NCBI GenBank assembly: GCA_026707185.1
Contig: JAPOXI010000108.1
Coordinates: 1 to 8,436, forward strand
Origin: Chloroflexota bacterium
Lineage (GTDB): Bacteria; Chloroflexota; UBA11872
Length of the DNA stretch: 8,436 nucleotides
Reading direction: 5' to 3'
The position numbers were made by a program, and so were the translations under genes. Positions 1 to 6,583 of this stretch are shown here, in pieces (position 1 is the stretch's first letter; every line of letters begins with the position of its first letter). The notes below the pieces were generated by a model. It was not told the DNA's origin, ran no database searches, and worked only from the letters and a program-made list of their open reading frames with translations.

Positions 1-2534
1 CGCCGGGCTTCACGATCACGACCGAGGCGTGTCTCGCCTACTACGAAGACGGCCGCAAGTTCCCGGCCGGCATGCAGCAGCAGATCGATCGCGCGCTGTA
101 CGAAGTCGAGATGCAGACGGGCAAGCGCTTTGGCGACCCCACCAATCCGCTCCTGGTTTCCGTGCGCTCAGGCGCGCGCGTGTCCATGCCCGGAATGATG
201 GACACTGTGCTGAATCTCGGACTCAACGCCCAGACCCTCGAGGGTCTGACGACTCTCACCGGCGACGCGCGCTTCAGCCGCGACTCCTACCGACGATTCG
301 TGCAGGGCTTCGGCTCGATCGTCCTGGGTCTCGACAGTCGCGCCTTCGAAGACATCATTCACGAGCACAAAGAGCGCCTCGGGAAGTCCGATGACCCCGA
401 GCTGACTTCGCCTGAGTGGGAGGCCGTAACCGCCGACTTCAAGAACCTCATCTTCGAGGAGACCGGTCAGCGATTCCCGGAGGACCCGCACGAGCAACTG
501 GAACGCGCGATCCGGGCCGTCTTCGACTCATGGCACGGCCGCCGGGCAGTGGACTACCGAAACTTCCACCGCCTGCCGCACGACTGGGGCACGGCCTGCA
601 ACGTGCAGACCATGGTCTTCGGCAACATGGGCGAGCGCTCGGGTACCGGCGTGGCCTTCACCCGGGACCCAAACGACGGCAAGCCGGAGCTTTTTGGCGA
701 GTATCTCCTGAACGCCCAGGGCGAAGATGTGGTGGCCGGCATCCGCACTCCGGAACAGATCAGCACGTTGCGCCAGACGCTGCCCGAGGTCTACGGCGAG
801 TTCCAGGCGTATGCGCATGCCCTCGAGGCCCACTACGCCGAGATGCAGGACCTTGAGTTCACGATCGAGGACGGCCGCCTCTTCATGCTGCAAACGCGCG
901 CCGGAAAGCGCAGCCCGGCCGCCGCCGTACGCATTGCCGTGGACATGGTCCACGAGGGCAAGATCGACCGCGAAACCGCCGTTCGACGCGTCGAGGCCGA
1001 GCAGGTCAGCGCCCTGCTGCACCCACGCATTGACGCGTCAACACCCGTGGATCCCATTGCCCGTGGCCTCAATGCATCCCCGGGCGCCGCGACCGGCGAA
1101 GTGGCGTTTACCGCCGACGATGCCGCCGCGCTGGCCGAGGAGGGCCACCCGGTCATCCTGGTGCGGCCCGAAACCTCGCCCGACGACTTCCACGGCATGG
1201 CCGCCTCCCAGGCCATCCTGACGTCGCGCGGAGGCGCGACCAGCCACGCGGCCATCGTGGCTCGTCAGCTTGGGCTGCCGGCCGTCGTGGGCTGCGAAGT
1301 CCTCGACATCGATATTGACGCCGGCGAATTCCGGGTCGGTAGCGAGGTCGTTTCGGCGGGCGATGTGCTCACCATCGACGGCACCCTTGGCAACGTGATC
1401 CGCGGCGAAGTGCCGCTTATCCCCGGCGAGATGACGCAGGAGCTTCACGAGTTGCTCAGTTGGGCCGACGAAGTCCGCCGGCTCCAAGTCTGGGGAAACG
1501 CCGACACGCCAGAAGAAGCCGAATTGGCGCGCTCGTATGGCGCCCAGGGCATCGGCCTTTGCCGCACCGAGCACATGTTCCGCGAGGGCGATCGCCTGCC
1601 CATCGTCCAGGAAATGATCCTGGCCGAGTCCGAGGCTGAGCGCCGCCGTGCGCTTGACCGCCTGCTGCCCATCCAACGCGCAGACTTCATCGGCATCCTG
1701 CGGGCGATGCATGGCCTGCCGGTCATCATCCGCCTGCTCGATCCGCCGCTACACGAATTCCTAAGCGGTGTTGAGGACGAACTGGCCACGCTGGAGCGAG
1801 ACGGCGCGTCGGAAGCCGAAGTCGCCCTTGCCCGCCGTAAGGTGGCGCGCGCCGCCGAGTTGCACGAATTCAACCCCATGCTGGGATTGCGCGGCTGCCG
1901 CCTTGGTCTCGTCTATCCCGAGGTTTACGAGATGCAGGTCCAGGCCATCGTGGAGGCAGCCTTGCAATTGAAGGCCGAGGCCGTGCACGTCTTGCCCGAA
2001 ATCATGATTCCACTCATCGGCCACATTTCCGAACTCACCACCATCGAGTCCCGGTTACGGGCCACGGCCGAGCACGTGCAGCAGCGCTCCGGCGACCGGA
2101 TCGACTACAAGTTCGGAACCATGCTGGAAGTGCCGAGGGCCTGTCTGACCGCAACCGAGATAGCAGGCGTGGCCGAGTTCTTCAGCTTCGGCACCAATGA
2201 CCTCACGCAGACCACCTTTGGGATTAGCCGAGACGACGCTGAGGGACGCTTCCTGCTCAAGTACGTGGAAGACGGCATCCTCGTCGACAACCCCTTCGGT
2301 GTGCTGGACCGCGACGGCGTCGGCGCCCTCATGCGCACCGCGACCGAACAGGGTCGCGCCGCCCGCGCTGACATTGAGGTCGGGATCTGCGGCGAGCACG
2401 GCGGTGACCCATCTTCCATCGACTTCTGCGAGTCCCTGGGCCTGGATTACGTCAGCGCCTCCCCGTTCCGCGTGCCGGTAGCTCGCATCGCGGCCGCGCA
2501 CGCCCGCCTGGAGCAGGGCTTCCGCGACCGGTAG
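1..2534 (+). CDS. ppdK: Pyruvate, phosphate dikinase, 5' truncated by the window edge
   Basis: This cytosolic enzyme interconverts pyruvate, ATP and phosphate with PEP, AMP and pyrophosphate, joining glycolysis and gluconeogenesis. The frame is open from base 3, whose first residues PGFTITTEAC match the family near residue 38 of the Clostridium symbiosum enzyme, so about 37 residues including the N-terminal GGKG ATP-binding lysine lie outside. The 843 visible residues run in family order. The nucleotide-binding domain comes first (SVRSGARVSMPGMMDT, then NVQTMVFGNMGERSGTGVAF). The phosphohistidine domain follows, with GGATSHAAIVAR and the phosphorylated His at visible residue 415 (codon 1245-1247). 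The PEP/pyruvate barrel is last, with RTEHMF, LDPPLHEF, SFGTNDLTQTTFG and GICGEHGGDPSS, whose catalytic Cys is residue 796 (codon 2388-2390). The Thr two residues before the His, the usual target of the PPDK regulatory kinase/phosphatase, is present. No frameshift or missing key residue is seen. It is not PEP synthase or PTS enzyme I, because the PPDK-specific N-terminal segments match throughout. Confidence 0.97.
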   Translation, partial: PGFTITTEACLAYYEDGRKFPAGMQQQIDRALYEVEMQTGKRFGDPTNPLLVSVRSGARVSMPGMMDTVLNLGLNAQTLEGLTTLTGDARFSRDSYRRFVQGFGSIVLGLDSRAFEDIIHEHKERLGKSDDPELTSPEWEAVTADFKNLIFEETGQRFPEDPHEQLERAIRAVFDSWHGRRAVDYRNFHRLPHDWGTACNVQTMVFGNMGERSGTGVAFTRDPNDGKPELFGEYLLNAQGEDVVAGIRTPEQISTLRQTLPEVYGEFQAYAHALEAHYAEMQDLEFTIEDGRLFMLQTRAGKRSPAAAVRIAVDMVHEGKIDRETAVRRVEAEQVSALLHPRIDASTPVDPIARGLNASPGAATGEVAFTADDAAALAEEGHPVILVRPETSPDDFHGMAASQAILTSRGGATSHAAIVARQLGLPAVVGCEVLDIDIDAGEFRVGSEVVSAGDVLTIDGTLGNVIRGEVPLIPGEMTQELHELLSWADEVRRLQVWGNADTPEEAELARSYGAQGIGLCRTEHMFREGDRLPIVQEMILAESEAERRRALDRLLPIQRADFIGILRAMHGLPVIIRLLDPPLHEFLSGVEDELATLERDGASEAEVALARRKVARAAELHEFNPMLGLRGCRLGLVYPEVYEMQVQAIVEAALQLKAEAVHVLPEIMIPLIGHISELTTIESRLRATAEHVQQRSGDRIDYKFGTMLEVPRACLTATEIAGVAEFFSFGTNDLTQTTFGISRDDAEGRFLLKYVEDGILVDNPFGVLDRDGVGALMRTATEQGRAARADIEVGICGEHGGDPSSIDFCESLGLDYVSASPFRVPVARIAAAHARLEQGFRDR

Positions 2535-2545
2535 CTCGGACCGAG
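2535..2545. repeat. Short palindrome CTCGG-A-CCGAG, copy 1
   Basis: An 11-base inverted repeat with five-base arms around one central base lies directly after the ppdK stop codon, in the 30-base gap before the GNAT gene. The same arms occur again at 3477-3487 just before dnaG. With a one-base centre it would suit a protein-binding half-site pair better than an RNA hairpin. A second CCGAG at 2553-2557 could also pair with the left arm, giving a six-base stem with a 13-base loop (2534-2558). In GC-rich DNA this may be chance. Confidence 0.3.
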
Positions 2546-2564
2546 GTCTAGGCCGAGCCGGCAG

Positions 2565-3386
2565 ATGGCGAACCTCGTCGTAAGGCGGCACCCGGACGCG
2601 CAAGCGTTTCTGTCGCGAGCGCAGGGCTTCCTCGCTGAGCGCGAGGCCGAGAATGTGCTCATGCTCGGGGTGGCGTCCAGCGCGACGGAGGCCGAGCACG
2701 CGCTGACCGTGGATCGCGGCGGAGCCTGCGTCATGGCGGCGCTGCAGTCCGGGGCGAATATGATCCTGTCTCGCGGGCGGCCGGCAGCCGTTGAAGCGCT
2801 GGTCGAGCAGTTGAGCGCGGACACTTCCTCGCTTCCCGGAGTTATCGGTCCAGCAAGAACTACAGAGAGCTTTCTGGAGTGCTGGCACGCGCGGACGGGA
2901 CACGAGACGCGTTTCCAAATGCACTCGCGGGTCCACGAACTGACTGAGCTCGTCCCGCCCAGGCGACCGCCTGGCGTATTCAGACGGGCCGCCATGTCCG
3001 ACGTGGAACCCCTGGCCAGGTGGGCCGATGCCCTGAACATCGAACTGCGGTCCGAGGACCCGTCACCTGGCGAACAGACCGTGAAAAAGCGCATCGGCCT
3101 TGGACGCATGTACGTGTGGGACAACGGGGGACCGGTGTCGATGGCCGCCTGCGATGGGCCCACCCCGCGCGGCATCAGGATCAACTTCGTTTACACCCCG
3201 CCGGAACATCGAGCCCGCGGATTCGCCTCGGCCTGCGTCGCGGACCTGAGTCAACTGCTGCTCGACGAAGGTCGCCTGTTCTGCGCGCTGTTCACGGACC
3301 TGGCTAATCCGGTTTCCAACCGGCTATACGCGCGGTTGGGCTACCGGCCGATCTGTGACTTCGACGAGTACATCTTTGTGCCGTAG
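2565..3386 (+). CDS. GNAT family N-acetyltransferase, substrate unknown
   Basis: The 273-residue product is a probable soluble acetyltransferase that moves an acetyl group from acetyl-CoA to an unknown acceptor. The support is in the C-terminal half: the acetyl-CoA loop HRARGFAS (residues 215-222, form R-x-x-G-x-A) and the family-like ending NPVSNRLYARLGYRP (248-262) followed by CDFDEY, which resembles the FR47-like branch of GNAT proteins. The first 130 residues show no motif I recognise. The length is about two GNAT units, so the N-terminal half may be a degenerate GNAT fold; that is inference. No signal peptide or membrane segment is seen. The ATG at 2565 is the first start after the ppdK stop in this frame, and only a weak purine-rich stretch precedes it. 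It lies 30 bases behind ppdK on the same strand, so shared transcription is likely. Nothing in the neighbourhood names the substrate. Confidence 0.85.
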   Translation: MANLVVRRHPDAQAFLSRAQGFLAEREAENVLMLGVASSATEAEHALTVDRGGACVMAALQSGANMILSRGRPAAVEALVEQLSADTSSLPGVIGPARTTESFLECWHARTGHETRFQMHSRVHELTELVPPRRPPGVFRRAAMSDVEPLARWADALNIELRSEDPSPGEQTVKKRIGLGRMYVWDNGGPVSMAACDGPTPRGIRINFVYTPPEHRARGFASACVADLSQLLLDEGRLFCALFTDLANPVSNRLYARLGYRPICDFDEYIFVP

Positions 3387-3472
3387 CCCTCGCTGCTCGG
3401 ACAATCTCGCGCGCTCGAATCTCAACTCTCGCCGCGCCGAACCTGTAGCGCGCCACGCGCCGCAGGGTGCCT

Positions 3473-3478
3473 TAAGCT
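3473..3478 (+). promoter_or_regulatory. Candidate -10 box of dnaG
   Basis: TAAGCT fits the TAnnnT pattern of a bacterial -10 element in an otherwise GC-rich 101-base gap. A start of transcription about seven bases downstream would fall at or within a few bases of the dnaG ATG at 3488, so the message would have almost no leader. This agrees with the lack of a Shine-Dalgarno sequence before that ATG. No good -35 hexamer is seen about 17 bases upstream, so the call is weak. Confidence 0.25.
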
Positions 3479-3487
3479 CGGCCCGAG
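3477..3487. repeat. Short palindrome CTCGG-C-CCGAG, copy 2
   Basis: This is a second copy of the five-base arms seen at 2535-2545, with a different central base, ending exactly at the base before the dnaG ATG. It overlaps the candidate -10 box by two bases, where an operator could act, but nothing else supports a regulatory role. Confidence 0.3.
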
Positions 3488-5344
3488 ATGGCGACGCCGG
3501 TAGAGGAAGTCAAGGCCCGGCTGGACGCGGTCGAGTACATCGGCCGAGACGTTCGGTTGCAGCGCGCCGGCCGCAACTGGAAGGGCTTGTGCCCGTTTCA
3601 CAGCGAGAAGACGCCGTCCTTCTTCGTTTTTCCCGACCGCGGCAGTTTCAAGTGCTTCGGCTGTGGCGAAGGCGGCGATTTACTCACCTTTGTGATGCGT
3701 CGAAACCGCATCGAGTTTCCCGACGCCCTGGGCGAACTCGCCCGCGAAGCCGGCATCGAAATCCAGCGTGGACCCGCCGATCCCGAGCGTCGCGGTCGGC
3801 AGGCCGCGATGCTCGGCCTGCTGGCCGAGGCCCAGAAGTTCTTGCACCGGCAGCTCCTGGAGTCTCCGGCTGCTGAGGAAGCACGGGTCTACGTGCGGAC
3901 GCGGGGGCTGGCAGACAAGACAGTCGCGCAATTCGGTCTGGGCTACGCCAGCGCGCACGGTTCGCCGCTCCTTGCCCACCTGCGCAGGCTTGGCTTCAAG
4001 GACGACGCCATCGAAGCCGCCGGCCTGGCCCGCTCAGACGAGCGCGGCTACCGCGACTACCTGTTCGACCGCCTGATCTTCCCCATCTGGAAACAGTCAG
4101 GCGAGGTCGTCGGCTTCGGGGGGCGCACGCTTCGCGACATCGAGCCGAAATACCTGAACACCCGCGATTCCGAAGTCTTCACCAAGGGCCACCTCCTGTA
4201 CGGCTACCACCTGGCTCGTGATGCCATCCGCGAGGAGCGAACCGCGGTAATCGTCGAGGGCTACATGGACGTGATCGCCGCGCACGAAGCCGGGTTCGCC
4301 AACACCGTGGCTTCCATGGGTACCTCGCTCACGCAGCAGCAGGCGCGCATGCTCACGACGTCAGGCGCGTCTCGCGTGGTCATAGCGCTGGATGCCGACG
4401 CGGCGGGTGCGGCGGCTGCCCGACGAGGGCTGGATGTTGTGCGCGAGGCCGGCGATTACGAGGCGGGGACCACCGTCGACGTGCGGGGGCTGGTCCGGCA
4501 CGAAGACCGCCTGACGACGGACATCGGGATTGCCGAGCTGCCCGTTGGCGACGACCCGGACTCGCTGGTTCGCTCCAAGCCGCAGCGCTGGCGCGACCTG
4601 ATCGCCAACCCAACGCCGTTGGCCGACTTCGCCTTTCGCTGGGCCGGCGGGCAGCACGACCTGGGCAGTCTGAGCGGTCGGCGTGCGGCAATGCGTGAAC
4701 TCTTGCCGATCGTTTCCGAGATAAGCGACGCCGTGGTTCGCGCGCACTACTTCGGTCGCTTGTCCGAGTTGAGCGGCGTACCAGTCGAAGAACTGCGGCG
4801 AATGGCCGCACGCGACGGCCGGCGCGGCGCACCCCGAGCGGCGGCTCGCGGCACTCAGGAAACCGCTGCGGCGGCTCCAATGCTGATGGACAGGCTGGAA
4901 GAGGGTCTCTTGCGTTGCGTCGCAAGAGCTGGCGTGCGGGACGCTGAGCTAGTCAGTCGACTCGATCCGGCGCTGCTAACCGATCCCGCAGCGCGGCACA
5001 TCCTGGCGCGCATCGTGGCTCAGGCTCGCGAGCACCACGATCTCGACTGGGAACGGATCAGTGCGACCCTTGACCCTACGTCGCAGCAGCGTCTGACCGC
5101 CATATTGGAACGCGCGGCGGAGGCTCCCGGCACCGACGCATCCCTGAGCGTGGAACTGCAATTCGCGACACTCCGCCTGCGCGAGCGACGGCTGAATGCC
5201 GAACTCGAGGAAACTCGGCTCGCCGCTGACGGTGACTCCGCCGAGCCAATCACGGCGCGCCGTCAGGAACTGATCAGCGAGATGGACAGCGTCCATCGCG
5301 CCAAGCTGGAACTGATCGGCGCGAGCAGTTTGGTCGCCGGTTAG
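3488..5344 (+). CDS. dnaG: DNA primase
   Basis: DnaG makes the RNA primers for leading- and lagging-strand DNA synthesis and works with the DnaB helicase at the replication fork. The 618 residues have the normal length and order. The N-terminal CHC2 zinc finger has C35, H38, C56 and C59, within CPFHSEKTPS and FKCFGCGEGGD. The Toprim catalytic core has VEGYMD with catalytic E257, the metal-binding pair D302/D304 in ALDADAAG, and a GDDPDSLV motif giving D356/D358. The last 200 or so residues are less conserved and correspond to the helicase-binding region. From D304 to D356 is 52 residues against 34 between the matching aspartates of the E. coli enzyme (numbering from memory), so about 18 extra residues lie here; I recall similar extra sequence in Chloroflexota primases. 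The N-terminus at 3488 fits the family start, but no Shine-Dalgarno sequence precedes it. The often neighbouring rpoD does not follow; the next gene is on the other strand. Confidence 0.97.
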   Translation: MATPVEEVKARLDAVEYIGRDVRLQRAGRNWKGLCPFHSEKTPSFFVFPDRGSFKCFGCGEGGDLLTFVMRRNRIEFPDALGELAREAGIEIQRGPADPERRGRQAAMLGLLAEAQKFLHRQLLESPAAEEARVYVRTRGLADKTVAQFGLGYASAHGSPLLAHLRRLGFKDDAIEAAGLARSDERGYRDYLFDRLIFPIWKQSGEVVGFGGRTLRDIEPKYLNTRDSEVFTKGHLLYGYHLARDAIREERTAVIVEGYMDVIAAHEAGFANTVASMGTSLTQQQARMLTTSGASRVVIALDADAAGAAAARRGLDVVREAGDYEAGTTVDVRGLVRHEDRLTTDIGIAELPVGDDPDSLVRSKPQRWRDLIANPTPLADFAFRWAGGQHDLGSLSGRRAAMRELLPIVSEISDAVVRAHYFGRLSELSGVPVEELRRMAARDGRRGAPRAAARGTQETAAAAPMLMDRLEEGLLRCVARAGVRDAELVSRLDPALLTDPAARHILARIVAQAREHHDLDWERISATLDPTSQQRLTAILERAAEAPGTDASLSVELQFATLRLRERRLNAELEETRLAADGDSAEPITARRQELISEMDSVHRAKLELIGASSLVAG

Positions 5345-5389
5345 CGACAGCCTGGGCGCCGTCGGCCTTACAGAAGCGTGGACTTGGCT

Positions 5390-5722
5390 CTATGCTCCGT
5401 TCAGCGCTTGGTCCAGGGCCGCGGCCAGATCAGACTTCGGACGGAACCCGACGATGCGGCCGACTTCAGCGCCGTCATTGAACACCAGCAGCGTGGGAAT
5501 GCCGCGTATGCCGAATTGCCCGGGAGTCATGGGATTCGCGTCAACGTCCACCTTGGCGAACGCAACTCGTCCGTCATACTCCTCGGCCAGTTCATCCACG
5601 ATCGGCGCGATCATCTTGCACGGACCGCACCACTCGGCCCAGAAATCCACGAGCACTGGCGTGGAGGCTTCAAGAACCTTGGACTGGAAATCGCTGTCGC
5701 CGACCGCTTCGGGCGCTGCCAT
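5390..5722 (-). CDS. trxA: Thioredoxin
   Basis: This 110-residue cytosolic protein reduces disulfides in target proteins and is itself normally reduced by thioredoxin reductase, which is not in this window. It has the complete thioredoxin fold signature: buried Asp26 in [17 protein letters not shown], the redox pair C32 and C35 in WCGPC, and the cis-proline P76 in [11 protein letters not shown]. Its length is that of classical Trx1 (105-110), and there is no signal peptide, so it is not a periplasmic thiol-disulfide exchanger. The frame stays open far upstream, to 6208, but that part is antisense to mobA and is not coding. The ATG at 5722 is fixed by a GAGGAG Shine-Dalgarno sequence five bases before it and by family alignment. 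It converges with dnaG (45-base gap) and diverges from mobA (81-base gap). A TTGACT/TACGCT promoter lies 38 to 66 bases upstream. Confidence 0.96.
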   Translation of the reverse strand: MAAPEAVGDSDFQSKVLEASTPVLVDFWAEWCGPCKMIAPIVDELAEEYDGRVAFAKVDVDANPMTPGQFGIRGIPTLLVFNDGAEVGRIVGFRPKSDLAAALDQALNGA

Positions 5723-5727
5723 CGGAA

Positions 5728-5733
5728 CTCCTC
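5728..5733 (-). promoter_or_regulatory. Shine-Dalgarno sequence of trxA
   Basis: GAGGAG on the - strand stands five bases before the ATG at 5722. It is the clearest ribosome binding site in the window and decides the thioredoxin start against the much longer upstream open frame. Confidence 0.8.
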
Positions 5734-5759
5734 GGAGAACTACCAGACGTTCTGATTTG

Positions 5760-5788
5760 AGCGTAGGCAGGCCGATGCGTGAAGTCAA
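5760..5788 (-). promoter_or_regulatory. Predicted sigma-70-type promoter of trxA
   Basis: Reading the - strand, TTGACT (5788-5783, five of six matches to TTGACA) is followed after exactly 17 bases by TACGCT (5765-5760, fitting TAnnnT). Transcription would start near 5753 and leave a leader of about 30 bases carrying the GAGGAG site. The -10 box is a poor match to TATAAT in its centre, so strength is uncertain. The -35 box lies within 21 bases of the mobA start on the other strand, so the two divergent genes may share control. Confidence 0.5.
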
Positions 5789-5803
5789 CGGAAGTCCGTC
5801 GCG

Positions 5804-6430
5804 ATGACCTACCGACGTTTCTCGGTCGTCATCCTGGCCGGTGGACAGAGCCGGCGTATGGGCCGTGACAAACGTGCCCTGCCCTGGATGCCGGCGCCTC
5901 AAGGCTTGCCACAGACGCTCCTCGGGCACGTCGTGGCTACCGCCTCGCGGCTTACAGACGACATCGTGCTGGTGGCCAACGATGACCCGGGGGTAACGGG
6001 CGCGCGCGTCGTTGGCGACCTGTACCCGCGCTCCGGAAGCCTGGGCGGCATCTATAGCGGACTTGCCGCCGCGGCCCATGACCTCGCGTTCGTCGCGGCG
6101 GCCGACATGCCATTCCTCAACCCGATGCTCATACTCGATCTTGTTAGGCAGGCATCTCGCGTCGACGCGGTGGTACCCGTGACCGGCGGCCGGCCCGAGC
6201 CGCTGCATGCGGTCTATCGCAAGACGGTTTTGGCGCCAGCCCGCCGGCAGATCGATCGCCGCGAACTGAAGATTGCGCTCGTATTCAACGCCGTGTCGAC
6301 GGTCAGAGTTCCGGAGGCAGACTTGCGCATGCTCGATCAGGACCTTCGGTCGTTCTGGAATCTCAATACGCCGGAGGAATACCAGCGCGCGTTGGCCTTA
6401 GCCGCAGACCACGGAGCCGGTGGCGCCTAA
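5804..6430 (+). CDS. mobA: Molybdenum cofactor guanylyltransferase
   Basis: MobA transfers GMP from GTP to molybdopterin-bound molybdenum, forming the dinucleotide cofactor used by enzymes of the DMSO reductase family. The 208-residue product has the nucleotidyltransferase signature [13 protein letters not shown] (residues 11-23), the [16 protein letters not shown] loop (72-87), metal-binding D101 in ADMPFL, the substrate-loop segment [12 protein letters not shown] (129-140) and the closing NLNTPEEY (186-193). All are typical of MobA rather than of the CTP-using MocA or of sugar nucleotidyltransferases. It is full length (family about 190-210). No other cofactor gene or molybdoenzyme is in the window. 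The ATG at 5804 has only a distant weak GGA-type ribosome site. A ten-codon reading frame ends across this start as ATGA (see findings), so translational coupling is possible. The TAA at 6428-6430 is followed in the same frame by the cupin. Confidence 0.93.
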   Translation: MTYRRFSVVILAGGQSRRMGRDKRALPWMPAPQGLPQTLLGHVVATASRLTDDIVLVANDDPGVTGARVVGDLYPRSGSLGGIYSGLAAAAHDLAFVAAADMPFLNPMLILDLVRQASRVDAVVPVTGGRPEPLHAVYRKTVLAPARRQIDRRELKIALVFNAVSTVRVPEADLRMLDQDLRSFWNLNTPEEYQRALALAADHGAGGA

Positions 6431-6583
6431 ACTGGCGGCACTCGATCCGCGGACCGATCTCCAATCGACCTCGACCTGACCTCGTTTCGACTTCGCATCC
6501 ACGACGCGGCTGCGCGACCACTCCGGGTCAACCGCGACGAGTCCGGCTCGCTCGTCGAAATCCTGCGCACGGATTGGTCGGAT
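6431..6583 (+). other. Open in-frame stretch encoding the probable N-terminus of the cupin
   Basis: The frame of the downstream cupin is open from the mobA TAA to 6584, and its translation looks coding. Residues such as RDESGSLVEILRTDW, directly before GTG 6584, match the conserved beginning of RmlC-type cupins (a D-x-x-G-x-x-x-E pattern). There is no ATG or GTG in any + frame of this stretch before an ATG at 6582 in another frame, and the only TTG (6574) is also out of frame. In-frame near-cognate codons are ATC 6464, CTG 6476 and CTG 6563; none has a Shine-Dalgarno sequence. Starting at CTG 6476 would give a 177-residue protein, the usual RmlC length. A rare start codon, stop-codon readthrough from mobA, or a sequence error are the options. 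Confidence 0.55.

Noticed and set aside
1038..1712. 224-codon open frame on the - strand
   Set aside because: Wholly antisense to the phosphohistidine region of ppdK, which carries clear catalytic motifs.
2055..2936. 293-codon open frame on the - strand
   Set aside because: It lies across the 3' end of ppdK and the 5' half of the GNAT gene, both well supported on the other strand; its low-complexity Arg/Ala-rich translation is typical of antisense frames in GC-rich DNA.
3355..3876. 173-codon open frame on the + strand across the GNAT-dnaG gap
   Set aside because: It overlaps the dnaG zinc-finger coding region in another frame, and its translation is Arg/Ser-rich without any motif.
5345..5389. 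Possible bidirectional terminator between dnaG and trxA
   Set aside because: Only four-base inverted matches are found, with no stable stem and no T-run on either strand.
5378..5807. Open frames on the + strand across the thioredoxin gene
   Set aside because: They are antisense shadows of thioredoxin. Only the last ten codons ending at mobA were kept, as a low-weight finding.
5723..6208. Long open extension of the thioredoxin frame on the - strand, giving 272 residues
   Set aside because: It is antisense to mobA, shows no family-like sequence, and the strong GAGGAG site plus family alignment put the thioredoxin start at 5722.
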